Assembly (NCBI RefSeq): GCF_003952525.1
Contig: NZ_CP034451.1
Coordinates: 1,798,001 to 1,862,000 of the forward strand
DNA: 64,000 nucleotides
Origin: Mesorhizobium sp. M3A.F.Ca.ET.080.04.2.1
GTDB taxonomy: Bacteria > Pseudomonadota > Alphaproteobacteria > Rhizobiales > Rhizobiaceae
Direction: 5' to 3'
Shown here piece after piece: positions 30,572 to 38,984 of the stretch. The translations under genes and the position numbers were made by a program. The stretch's first letter is position 1. Each line of letters starts with the position of its first letter. The notes under the pieces are model-generated. The model was not told the origin of the DNA, did no database searches, and saw only the letters and a program-made list of their open reading frames with translations.

Positions 30572-31456
30572 TCAATTGCCGGCGGCCGCTACCTTGTTGG
30601 TGCCGTCGATCTCGGCCATCAGCGCCTTGTTGGCGGCCGGCACGTCGGTCTTGGCCGTCTCCAGCCAGGTCTTGTACTGCGCGTCGGACACGACCCGAAC
30701 CGCGATCGGCATGAAGGCATGATCCTTGCCGCAGAGCTGCGAGCACTGGCCATAGTAGAGGCCTTCCTTGTCCGCCTTGAACCAGGTCTCGTTGGTGCGC
30801 CCGGGTACGGCGTCCATCTTGATGCCGAAGGACGGCACGGCGAAGGAATGGATGACGTCGGTGGCCGTGATCAGCACGCGGGTCATGGTGTTGACCGGCA
30901 CCACCAGCTCGTTGTCGACGGCGAGCAGGCGCGGATAAAGATTGCGGTCTTCCTTGCCGGCCTTGGCACGATCGGCGTCCTGCAGGATCGCCGAGTTGAA
31001 GGAGAAGGTCTTGTCGACCTGATATTCATAGTCCCAGTTCCACTGGTTGCCGGTCGCCTTGACGGTGAGCTTGGCTTCTTCCGGCGGCGTATACTGAGCG
31101 GTGAGCAGCTGGAAGGAGGGGATGGCGATGAGCAGCAGCACGACGACCGGGCCCACTGTCCAGATGACCTCGATCAAAGTGTTGTGGCTGGTCCTGGAAG
31201 GCACCGGGTTGGCGCTCGCGCGGAACCTGAGGATGCAATAGGCGAGCAGGATCAGCACCAGAAGCGTGATCACCACGATGAAGACGAAGGTGTAGTTTCC
31301 GAACCACTCGATCTGCCGCATCATGTCGGTCGCAGGCGCCTGGAATCCGGTCTCCCAAGCCCGCGGCTGATCCGCATAAGCGGATGCACTGGAGAGGAGC
31401 GCGCCCGCGGCTGCAGCACCTGCCAGATACTTGGCGCTTGCCAGGAATTTTCTCAT
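30572..31456 (-). CDS. ctaC: Cytochrome c oxidase subunit II
   Basis: Subunit II accepts electrons from cytochrome c via CuA. The 294-residue precursor has a signal peptide (MRKFLASAKYLAGAAAAGAL, cut near ASAYA-D), two membrane helices (about residues 50-130) and a cupredoxin domain. The CuA ligands are in YGQCSQLCGKDHAFMPI and VIHSFAVPSFG. I chose the ATG at 31456. It is the first gene of the cox cluster, and its leader (31457-31784) has a short hairpin. Confidence 0.97.
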   Translation of the reverse strand: MRKFLASAKYLAGAAAAGALLSSASAYADQPRAWETGFQAPATDMMRQIEWFGNYTFVFIVVITLLVLILLAYCILRFRASANPVPSRTSHNTLIEVIWTVGPVVVLLLIAIPSFQLLTAQYTPPEEAKLTVKATGNQWNWDYEYQVDKTFSFNSAILQDADRAKAGKEDRNLYPRLLAVDNELVVPVNTMTRVLITATDVIHSFAVPSFGIKMDAVPGRTNETWFKADKEGLYYGQCSQLCGKDHAFMPIAVRVVSDAQYKTWLETAKTDVPAANKALMAEIDGTNKVAAAGN

Positions 31457-31784
31457 CGCCCTCACGTCTCCCACTTCCTGCGATCGGATCGCACCAATAA
31501 CGGACAGTGCCGGGATTGGGAATCCCGGTCTTTCCCTAGGCTGGTTCAAACCATACTCTACTGCCCTCCGCAAGGAAGGAGCGGAGGAAACCGTGCGGCA
31601 TTTTTGCGCGCAACCCAGAGGAGGTCCTCGACCGTCGCGACGCTGCGCGCCGGGCGGTCGCAATTCGGGCGAAATTGCTCTGGAAAAGCGCGTAATTGCC
31701 GGGATCCGGGCGGGCCGGCGACGGTCTCGTCCTTTACTTGGCCTTGGCGCGGCTTAAAGTGCCGTGATTCGCAATGGAGCCGTC
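31457..31784. other. Divergent intergenic region upstream of ctaC and ialB
   Basis: These 328 bp hold the promoters of the leftward cox cluster and the rightward IalB-like gene. A perfect 8-bp inverted repeat (ccgggatt / aatcccgg, loop ggg) lies at 31510-31528, 54 bp before the ctaC start. It could be an operator or a leader hairpin. I see no riboswitch consensus and no coding potential. Confidence 0.5.
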
Positions 31785-32330
31785 ATGACTTCCTGGCTTT
31801 CGAGACCCTCGGCGAAGGTGGTTCTTTTCCTCGCCGCACTGCTTGGCGCCAGCTTGGCCGGCGGAGCCAGCGCCGCGCCGCCTCAGACCGCCGCGCCGCC
31901 CAGCGGCACGGTCAAGTCGACGCACGGGGCATGGTCGATCATCTGCGACACGCCTGCCGGCGCGACCTCCGAGCAATGCGTGATGATGCAGAACGTCGTG
32001 GCCGAGGACCGTCCCGAGATGGGACTTTCGGTAGTGGTCCTGCGCACCGCCGACAACAAGGCCGAAATCCTGCGCGTGCTCGCGCCACTCGGCGTGCTGC
32101 TGCCCAACGGGCTTGGCCTCAACGTCGACGGCAAGGACATTGGCCGCGCCTACTTCGTGCGCTGCTTCCAGGACGGCTGCTATGCCGAAGTGATCCTCGA
32201 AAAACCGCTGCTCGACACGCTGAAGAGCGGCACCTCCGCCACCTTCATCGTTTTCCAGACGCCCGAGGAAGGCATCGGCATTCCCGTCGACCTCAAGGGA
32301 TTCGCAGAAGGCTTCGCCGCCCTGCCCTGA
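31785..32330 (+). CDS. Invasion-associated locus B (IalB) family protein
   Basis: The 181-residue secreted protein has a signal peptide ending near GGASA-A, a short Pro-rich linker and an IalB domain beginning THGAWSIICDTPAG and including CVMMQNVV and FVRCFQDGCYAEVIL, with the usual conserved cysteines. The family was named in Bartonella and is common in rhizobia; its function is unclear. I chose the ATG at 31785 (MTSWLSRPS) with a GGAG site. It is divergent from ctaC. Confidence 0.9.
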   Translation: MTSWLSRPSAKVVLFLAALLGASLAGGASAAPPQTAAPPSGTVKSTHGAWSIICDTPAGATSEQCVMMQNVVAEDRPEMGLSVVVLRTADNKAEILRVLAPLGVLLPNGLGLNVDGKDIGRAYFVRCFQDGCYAEVILEKPLLDTLKSGTSATFIVFQTPEEGIGIPVDLKGFAEGFAALP

Positions 32331-32462
32331 GCGCAGCGGCGGCAATGAGGCCGACGGGTCGTTTGCGGCGCTGACAACCCCGTGTGCACGTCGCCGATTG
32401 CCTTGGCCGGTCTTGGCCCCTACATCGGGGGTAAGACGAAACCGCCAGCGGACAGCCCTGCC

Positions 32463-33875
32463 ATGAACAGCCTGATCGGCCAATTCGACATTTCCGACGA
32501 TCGCATCAAAGAGATCGTCGCCGACACCATCAAGGGCGCCGACGACGGCGAGCTGTTCCTCGAATACAGCGAGAGCGAAGCGCTGATGTTCGACAATGGC
32601 CGGCTGAAGACGGCCAATTTCAACACCGACCAGGGTTTCGGGCTGCGTGCCGTGGCCGGCGAGGCCAGCGGCTATGCCCACTCCAGCGATCTTTCGGAAG
32701 CTTCGCTGCTGCGGGCCGCCGATGCCGTATCGGCGGTCAAGGGCGGCTATACCGGCACGCTCGCCGCCGCGCCCGCCCGCACCAACCGCCACCTCTACGG
32801 CGACGAGAACCCCATCCCCTCGCCCAGCTTCGAGGCCAAGGCCAAGCTTCTGCAGGAGATCGACACCTGGCTGCGTGCTGCCGATCCGCGAGTGCGGCAA
32901 GTGACGGCCTCGCTCGCGGCCTCCTGGCAGCATGTCGAGATCGTGCGCGGCGACGGCCAAGTGGTGCGCGACATCCGGCCGCTGGTCAGGATCAATGTCG
33001 CCGTGGTGGTCGGCGACGGCGACCGGCAGGAAAGCGGCTCCTACGGCATGGGCGGCCGCAAGAGCTTTGGCGACTTCCTCACCGAAGAGAGCTGGAAATT
33101 CGCAGCCGGCGAGGCACTCAGGCAGGCGCTGGTCAATCTCGAGGCGGTTCCAGCGCCGGCGGGCACGTTCGACATCGTGCTGTCCAGCGGCTGGCCGGGC
33201 GTGATGCTGCATGAGGCGGTCGGCCACGGACTGGAGGGCGACTTCAACCGCAAGAAGACGTCCGCCTTCGCCGGGCTGATGGGCAGCCAAGTGGCGGCGA
33301 AGGGCGTCACCGTGGTCGATGACGGCACGATCGCCGAGCGGCGCGGCTCGATCACCGTCGACGATGAAGGCACGCCCTCGGCGCGCAACGTGCTGATCGA
33401 GGACGGAAGACTGGTCGGCTACATGCAGGATCGCCAGAACGCCCGGCTGATGGGCATGAAGGCCACCGGCAACGGACGGCGGGAGGGCTATGCGCACCAG
33501 CCGATGCCGCGCATGACCAACACCTACATGACCTCGGGCGACATGCCGCCGGAGGAGATCATCGCCTCGGTCAAGAACGGCATCTATGCCGTCTCCTTCG
33601 GCGGCGGCCAGGTCGACATCACCTCGGGCAAGTTCGTGTTCGGCTGCACCGAGGCCTACATGATCGAGAACGGCAAGGTGACGCAGCCGATCAAGGGCGC
33701 GATGCTTATCGGCAACGGGCCCGACGCCATGCACCGCGTCACCATGGTCGGCAACGACATGAAGCTCGACAACGGCATCGGCATGTGCGGCAAGGCCGGC
33801 CAGGGCGTGCCTGTCGGCGTCGGCCAGCCACATCTGAGAATGAACCAGATGACGGTGGGCGGCACCAGGGTTTGA
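32463..33875 (+). CDS. tldD: TldD-family metalloprotease
   Basis: TldD with its partner TldE/PmbA forms a zinc protease of the TldD/PmbA family, involved in peptide maturation and turnover. The 470-residue protein begins MNSLIGQFDISDDRI. The zinc motif is MLHEAVGHGLEGD, and the C-terminal conserved FVFGCTEAYMIENGKV and GVPVGVGQPHLRMN segments are present. The ATG at 32463 fits the family better than the upstream 32382. The partner pmbA is not in this window. Confidence 0.96.
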   Translation: MNSLIGQFDISDDRIKEIVADTIKGADDGELFLEYSESEALMFDNGRLKTANFNTDQGFGLRAVAGEASGYAHSSDLSEASLLRAADAVSAVKGGYTGTLAAAPARTNRHLYGDENPIPSPSFEAKAKLLQEIDTWLRAADPRVRQVTASLAASWQHVEIVRGDGQVVRDIRPLVRINVAVVVGDGDRQESGSYGMGGRKSFGDFLTEESWKFAAGEALRQALVNLEAVPAPAGTFDIVLSSGWPGVMLHEAVGHGLEGDFNRKKTSAFAGLMGSQVAAKGVTVVDDGTIAERRGSITVDDEGTPSARNVLIEDGRLVGYMQDRQNARLMGMKATGNGRREGYAHQPMPRMTNTYMTSGDMPPEEIIASVKNGIYAVSFGGGQVDITSGKFVFGCTEAYMIENGKVTQPIKGAMLIGNGPDAMHRVTMVGNDMKLDNGIGMCGKAGQGVPVGVGQPHLRMNQMTVGGTRV

Positions 33876-34052
33876 AGCCCCGGGCCTGTGCCATCAATTA
33901 GTCAACCTGGGCGGCAGCCTTCACGAACATAGCCAAGCGCGACGGCCGAACGGCCTGCCGGGACCGGAGCGGTTTCCTGCTTCTTTGCGCGGAACAAAGA
34001 CATCCCCCGTCTTGTAACTTCACGGACCGGAGCCGCCGAGTTGCCGGCCGAC

Positions 34053-36536
34053 CTACTGCCTGCAGGGCGGCTCGCCCGGATGCCCGCAGACAGGTCTCTT
34101 GTTTCCCTGCTGCGGTTGTCGCTGGGGCTGCTGCTGCAGACGACGCTCCTGCGGCTGACCCTGAGGTCTCGGCTGCGCCCGGAACTCCGGCCTCTGCGGC
34201 TTGGAGAACACCTCGACGTTGCGGTTTTGCTGCAGCTTGAATTGGCGCTGCGCATTCTCGTTCGGCCGGTTGACCTTGAAATTGCGTTGGACGTTGATCT
34301 CCGCGCCGGCTGAACCCTCTTGATCGTTCTGCAGCCTGCGGAATTTCCTGCCGCCGCCAGCCGGGCCTTGAACCTGGTCGGAGAACACATTCGGATTGTT
34401 CTTTCTCAGTCTCTTCTGCACGCTCGAGCGGCTGTCGGCCGGCGCACCGTTGACCGTCGGCAGCTTGCGGAAGTTTCTGCCCCTATCCTTGGCCGGAGCC
34501 CGATCATTCGGTTCGACGAACGACTGGCCGGCGGACAAATCCTTGCGCCTCAGCTTCCTCGGTTTGCCGTCGTTCCGATCGGACAATACATTCGGATTGT
34601 ACTTCCTGGTCTTTTCCCGGACGCTCAAACCTTGCTCGGCCGGCCTGCCATTGACGGTCGGCAGCTTGCGGAACTTGCGGTCGTTGCCCTGGATGCTGAC
34701 CGGCCCCTTCTTGCCGGCAGCAGCTGCGTTTCCGGTCGCCTCGCGGTCGGCGTCCACGGTGCCTTGCTTGCCGAGCAGCTTCCTGGACGCGTTGCCGGGC
34801 AAATTCAGGCCGTTGGGCACCGGCCTGCCATTGACGAGCGGCAGCGTCTTGCCGCGGCCTCCCGGCAGGGTGTGATCGGTTCCAAGCTTGCCCGCGGATT
34901 CATTCTTGGACAGCGGCATGACGACGCCGGGCTGCTTGCGTTGCTGGATCGCGGCTCGCTTCTTCAACAGCGGCGGCAACGCGACCCTGGCCGCCATCGC
35001 GGCGGTGCCGCCGGCGGTCACCTTCCGGCCGGCGGTGAGGCCGCCCTCTTCAGTGCCGTCTGGCTGCCTGGCCTCGCTGGCCTCGTTGGTGATCGTCGTG
35101 TTGTTGATGGTGTTGATAACGGTCGTGTTGTGGATGTTGTTGAAGATGATGTCGTTGGGCGGCGGCACGATATAGCGCGGCGGCCTGACCCACACGGGCA
35201 CGGGCACGAAGACCGGGACAGGCAGCACGAAGACGTCGACCGGCCGCCGCGGCGGCCGCAGCACGATGAAATCTGGCGGCGGCGGCGGCAGGAAGATTAT
35301 CGCAACGGGGGGCGGCGGCTCGAAATCGAAATCAGGATCGTCGAAATAGAGCACCGGCCGGTCGACATAGATGAATTCCTCCTCCGGCGGCGGCGGCACG
35401 TCATAGATGATGACTGTGAAGCTCGGGGGTGGCTCAAGCTCGGCGTCGAAATGCTCCAGCCGGCGACGCGCGTCCCACGCGTGCGGGCCATGCGGATAAC
35501 GGTCCAGGTAGGACCAGTAGGCCTCCGGCGTGTCTCGCATCCAAGTCTGGCGCCAAGTGATCGCCTCGCGCCGTGCCGCGCAGATTGCCCGCACGCGCTT
35601 GGCCATCGGATCGTGCGGATAGGCGACGAGGAACTCCTCGTAGCCGCTCAGCGTGTCGCGATCGAGAGCCGCCACATAGGCGTCGTCGGCATCGAAGTCG
35701 CGGATCTCTCTCGTCCGGTTCGCCTGGTCTTCGGCCTCCGAAACCTTCGGCGCGGGAGCATCGGGCGCGCGGTCGAAGAAGACGAAGGGTGCGCTGATCT
35801 TCGAGGCATTCCACGGCACTTGCGCGCCCTGGGTGACTTCGTTGACGCGCAGGCGCACGCGATCGAACAACTCGTCGAGCGGCAGACCGCCTTCGCGCAT
35901 CATCTCAGCCAGAGCCTGGGCATAGGCGCCATACGGCCCCTTGCCCTCCGGCGCGACCGTTCCCGGAGCGGCATTGAAGGCGATCAGCATGTTCGGGTCG
36001 GGATCGACAAGCGCGAGGCCGCCGGCCAGCGGCTGGTTGGTCCGCGGGAGGGCGTTGGGCCGCGCGGCGTCGAGCACCACGATGTTGACCTTGGTCGGCA
36101 GCGCCGCGAGCGGCCGCGTGAGATCGGAGATCCGCACCGCCTGGATCGGCACATCGGCCGGATTCGCGATCTTGGCGTCGACCGGCAGGAAATAGTTCTC
36201 GCCCTCGAACTGCACGCCGCGGCCGGCAAGGAAGATGAAGACGACTGCGTCGGGACCGGCTTCCGAAACCTTGGTCAGGAAATCGCGGAAGGCGCCGCGC
36301 AGGGATTCCTGGTCCACGTCGCGCGCGCCGACCACATCGAAGCCGGCCGCCTGCAAGGTCTGTGCGATCAACCCGGCGTCATTCGCCGGCGTCACCAGTT
36401 CGCCTGGAGAGTAGGCCGCGTTGCCGATGACGAAAGCGAGGCGTTTTTGCTCCTGCCCGAGCGCGGTCGTCGCCGGCGCGACGGCTAGCACGATGAGAGC
36501 TACGACGAGGCCGATGAACTTCTGAAGCGTCCGCAT
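34053..36536 (-). CDS. Secreted caspase-domain (peptidase C14-like) protein with both catalytic residues replaced
   Basis: The 827-residue protein has a signal peptide (residues 1-28) and a caspase-like domain (about 31-255) beginning RLAFVIGNAAY. The catalytic His is expected in a SGHG-type motif but reads FLAGRGVQ, with Arg106 there; the catalytic Cys is expected in DACR but reads LDAARPN, with Ala158. A middle region (about 260-370) follows, then a Pro/acidic/aromatic stretch (370-480), Asn/Thr-rich repeats and a basic C-terminal third. That third has three 'LP-VNG-P' modules about 60-67 residues apart and PNVLSD/PNVFSD motifs. The fold is preserved but proteolysis is not expected. The call of family is strong; the role (scaffold, adhesin or regulator) is unknown. 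Upstream, a 14-bp tandem repeat lies just before the start. Confidence 0.85.
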   Translation of the reverse strand: MRTLQKFIGLVVALIVLAVAPATTALGQEQKRLAFVIGNAAYSPGELVTPANDAGLIAQTLQAAGFDVVGARDVDQESLRGAFRDFLTKVSEAGPDAVVFIFLAGRGVQFEGENYFLPVDAKIANPADVPIQAVRISDLTRPLAALPTKVNIVVLDAARPNALPRTNQPLAGGLALVDPDPNMLIAFNAAPGTVAPEGKGPYGAYAQALAEMMREGGLPLDELFDRVRLRVNEVTQGAQVPWNASKISAPFVFFDRAPDAPAPKVSEAEDQANRTREIRDFDADDAYVAALDRDTLSGYEEFLVAYPHDPMAKRVRAICAARREAITWRQTWMRDTPEAYWSYLDRYPHGPHAWDARRRLEHFDAELEPPPSFTVIIYDVPPPPEEEFIYVDRPVLYFDDPDFDFEPPPPVAIIFLPPPPPDFIVLRPPRRPVDVFVLPVPVFVPVPVWVRPPRYIVPPPNDIIFNNIHNTTVINTINNTTITNEASEARQPDGTEEGGLTAGRKVTAGGTAAMAARVALPPLLKKRAAIQQRKQPGVVMPLSKNESAGKLGTDHTLPGGRGKTLPLVNGRPVPNGLNLPGNASRKLLGKQGTVDADREATGNAAAAGKKGPVSIQGNDRKFRKLPTVNGRPAEQGLSVREKTRKYNPNVLSDRNDGKPRKLRRKDLSAGQSFVEPNDRAPAKDRGRNFRKLPTVNGAPADSRSSVQKRLRKNNPNVFSDQVQGPAGGGRKFRRLQNDQEGSAGAEINVQRNFKVNRPNENAQRQFKLQQNRNVEVFSKPQRPEFRAQPRPQGQPQERRLQQQPQRQPQQGNKRPVCGHPGEPPCRQ

Positions 36537-36541
36537 TGCAA

Positions 36542-36569
36542 CCGCCGTCCGTTATCCGCCGTCCGTTCA
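36542..36569. repeat. 14-bp tandem repeat at the pseudo-caspase ribosome-binding region
   Basis: 'ccgccgtccgttat' (36542-36555) is followed directly by 'ccgccgtccgttca' (36556-36569), just 5 bp upstream of the leftward start at 36536. The duplicated segment reads ACGGACGGCGG on the coding strand and so may include the ribosome-binding site. Confidence 0.6.
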
Positions 36570-36773
36570 GATCAGTAACGCGGAAGCGGCCGGAATATTT
36601 CCCAGACAACGCAATTAAGACCCTGCAACAAGGCAGCTTTAGGGCACAATTTCGCCGAGGGAACAGAGGCTTCACAATTTCTTCTGAACCATCGGCTGCG
36701 GACTACAGCGCGCCCCGCTATCGGATTCAGGCGAGGCGATTGCGTTGTCCTTGCCGCAGAACCGCCGCACACA

Positions 36774-38015
36774 TTATCGGCGCCGTCTCGGCTTCTCCAG
36801 CAGCGCGACAGCTTCGACATGCGGCGACCACAGGAACTGGTCGATCGGGGTCACGTTCTTCAGCGCGTAGCCGCCATCGATGAGGATACGCAGGTCCCTC
36901 GCCAGCGTCACCGGGTTGCAGGACACGGCCGCGACCAGCGGCACGTCGGAGCGCGCGATCTGCTTCGACTGGTCTTCGGCGCCGGCACGCGGCGGGTCGA
37001 AGACGAGGCCGTCGAAGCCGTTCAGCTCCTTGAACGTCAGCGGTCGCCGGAAGAGATCGCGGCGCTCGTTGGTCACCCGCTTCAGGCCGCTGGCGAAGCG
37101 GAAGGCCCGGTCGAGCGCCGCAAGCGCCGGCGCGTCACCCTCCACCGCATGCACCTCCGACTTCGATGCGAGCCTGAGCGCGAAGCTGCCGCAGCCGGCG
37201 AAGAGGTCGGTCACCTTCTTGGCGCGCGAAAGATGCCGGCCGACGAGGCTCGCCATCGTCTGCTCGGCGGCCTCGGTCGCCTGCAGGAACGCGCCCGGCG
37301 GCATGGCGACGGCGATCGACCCGAATTGCACCACCGGCTTCTTCGGCTCGATGATCACCTCGCCATCGACGGAAAGCCTCGCCAAGCCTTCGGCCATGAC
37401 GAAGTTGGATGCGACCCGCCGCTGGTTCTCGCCAAGCCTGCCGGCGTCCTGGACGGCGACGTCGAGGCCCGAAGCCGTCACGGTCACGGTCATGTGGAAG
37501 GCCTTCGGCGTGGCGCAGACCAGTCCGGCCAGGGCACGTAGCCGATCCAGCGCCGATACGATCGCCGGCAGCGAAATCGGGCACTCCTCGATCGGGATGA
37601 TCTCGGAAGAAAGCGCGCGCACGAAGCCGAGCAGCATGCCGGCGTCGGTACGGCGGGCGCTGAAGACCACACGGCGGCGCGTGTGAGGCGCGCAAGGCAC
37701 CAGCGCATCGACCTCGCAAACGATGCCCTTGGCCTTCAATGCCTGCACGACCTTTTCGCGCTTCCACTGCTGATAGGCCTTGGCCTCGAAATGCTGCAAG
37801 GCACAGCCGCCACATTCGGTGAAATGGCGGCAGGCAGGATCGATCCTGCGCGGCGAGGTCTCAAGCACCGACATCAACGCGGCGCGGTCTTTCTGGCGGA
37901 CCGCGGTGACGATCTCGCCCGGCAGCGTGAATGGGATGAAGACTTCGTCGCCATCGGCGCTGGCGATGCCGTCGCCCTGCCCGCCAAGCCTGGCGATGGT
38001 AAAGCGCGCGCTCAT
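36774..38015 (-). CDS. RlmD/RumA-type 23S rRNA (uracil-C5) methyltransferase
   Basis: The 413-residue protein has an N-terminal TRAM-like part (ARLGGQGDGIASADGDEVFI), the iron-sulfur cysteines CRHFTECGGCALQ plus CPIS, the AdoMet motif DLFAGCGSFALRLA, FDPPRAGAEDQ and the catalytic cysteine in VAAVSCNPVTLARDL. This is the RNA m5U methyltransferase class (RlmD/RlmC/TrmA); the exact uridine cannot be assigned. It starts at 38015 in an ATGA overlap with tlyA. Confidence 0.9.
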   Translation of the reverse strand: MSARFTIARLGGQGDGIASADGDEVFIPFTLPGEIVTAVRQKDRAALMSVLETSPRRIDPACRHFTECGGCALQHFEAKAYQQWKREKVVQALKAKGIVCEVDALVPCAPHTRRRVVFSARRTDAGMLLGFVRALSSEIIPIEECPISLPAIVSALDRLRALAGLVCATPKAFHMTVTVTASGLDVAVQDAGRLGENQRRVASNFVMAEGLARLSVDGEVIIEPKKPVVQFGSIAVAMPPGAFLQATEAAEQTMASLVGRHLSRAKKVTDLFAGCGSFALRLASKSEVHAVEGDAPALAALDRAFRFASGLKRVTNERRDLFRRPLTFKELNGFDGLVFDPPRAGAEDQSKQIARSDVPLVAAVSCNPVTLARDLRILIDGGYALKNVTPIDQFLWSPHVEAVALLEKPRRRR

Positions 38016-38785
38016 CGCGAAACCGCGTCCTTGACCGCAGCGAGCAGGAATTCGCGATTGCCGTCGCCGCCTTCGATCGGCGACGGATGGAGTCCCAGCA
38101 CGCGCCATCCGGCAATGCCGGCAAGCCAGTCGCGCAAACCGGCGGCGATGCGTTCGGCGTCGGTCGGGTCCTTGAGCAGCCCGCCCTTGCCGATCGCTTC
38201 GCGGCCGGCCTCGAATTGCGGCTTGACGAGAAGCAGCGCCCTGGCGCCTTCGGCGGCCAAGGCAAGCGCCGGAGGCAAGGCGAGCTTCAGCGAAATGAAG
38301 CTGACGTCGCAAACCAAGAAATTGGGAATGCTGCCGTCCAGATCGGCGGCGGATAGGTCGCGGGCGTTCAGCCCCTCGATGGCCCTCACCTTCGAATTGC
38401 CGGCGATCCCAGGATGCATCTGGCCATGACCGACATCGATCGCCGTGACGTGGGCGGCGCCTCGTTCGAGCAGCACCTGGGTGAAGCCGCCGGTCGAGGC
38501 GCCGATATCGAGCGCTTCGCTGCCTGCGGGATCGAGCCCGAAAAGGTCGAGGCCGGCAATGAGCTTCAACGCCGCGCGCGAGACATAGGCCTGTGCCGGG
38601 TCGTCTACGGCAACGAGGCAGTCCGGCGTGACGAACTGGCCAGGCTTGCGGGCGACCGCGCCGTCAACGCTGACCGTGCCGCGATCGACCGCGTCGCGGG
38701 CGCGCGAGCGGCTGCCGAACAGGCCGCGCTCGACGAGCAGTTCGTCGAGCCTCAGGCGCGTGCTGGCTGGCAAGGGAGAATTCAT
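38012..38785 (-). CDS. tlyA: TlyA-family rRNA 2'-O-methyltransferase / hemolysin-like
   Basis: The 257-residue protein has an S4 RNA-binding domain (about residues 10-70; RLDELLVERGLFGSRSRA and VDGAVARKPGQFV) and an FtsJ-like methyltransferase domain with DIGASTGGFTQVLLERGA and LVKPQFEAGREAIGKGG. TlyA methylates 16S/23S rRNA by 2'-O methylation in mycobacteria; in rhizobia the target is inferred. It overlaps the RlmD-like gene by 4 nt. Confidence 0.93.
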   Translation of the reverse strand: MNSPLPASTRLRLDELLVERGLFGSRSRARDAVDRGTVSVDGAVARKPGQFVTPDCLVAVDDPAQAYVSRAALKLIAGLDLFGLDPAGSEALDIGASTGGFTQVLLERGAAHVTAIDVGHGQMHPGIAGNSKVRAIEGLNARDLSAADLDGSIPNFLVCDVSFISLKLALPPALALAAEGARALLLVKPQFEAGREAIGKGGLLKDPTDAERIAAGLRDWLAGIAGWRVLGLHPSPIEGGDGNREFLLAAVKDAVSR

Positions 38786-38984
38786 CGGCCTTCATTGGCG
38801 AAACCCGGCCGCGAAGGCAATGGGCATCAGCAGACCGTCCGCGACACACGACGCTCGACGCCGGCGTCAGCAGCTGAGGAACCTGCTCGTATGTCACGTC
38901 ATCTCGCCGGCGACGATACGGCAGCGCTAACAACAAGTTACAGCTTTAAGCCGGCAAACCGATTCAGAAAGTTGAAGCTTCGAT

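Noticed and set aside
34320..36488. A 722-codon + strand frame opposite the pseudo-caspase
   Set aside because: No signal peptide or domain; it is a shadow of the real minus-strand frame, which has a signal peptide and a family match.
36774..38312. A longer version of the RlmD-like gene starting at 38312
   Set aside because: The extra 99 residues overlap tlyA in another frame and are Arg-rich without conservation; the ATG at 38015 in the ATGA overlap fits the family.
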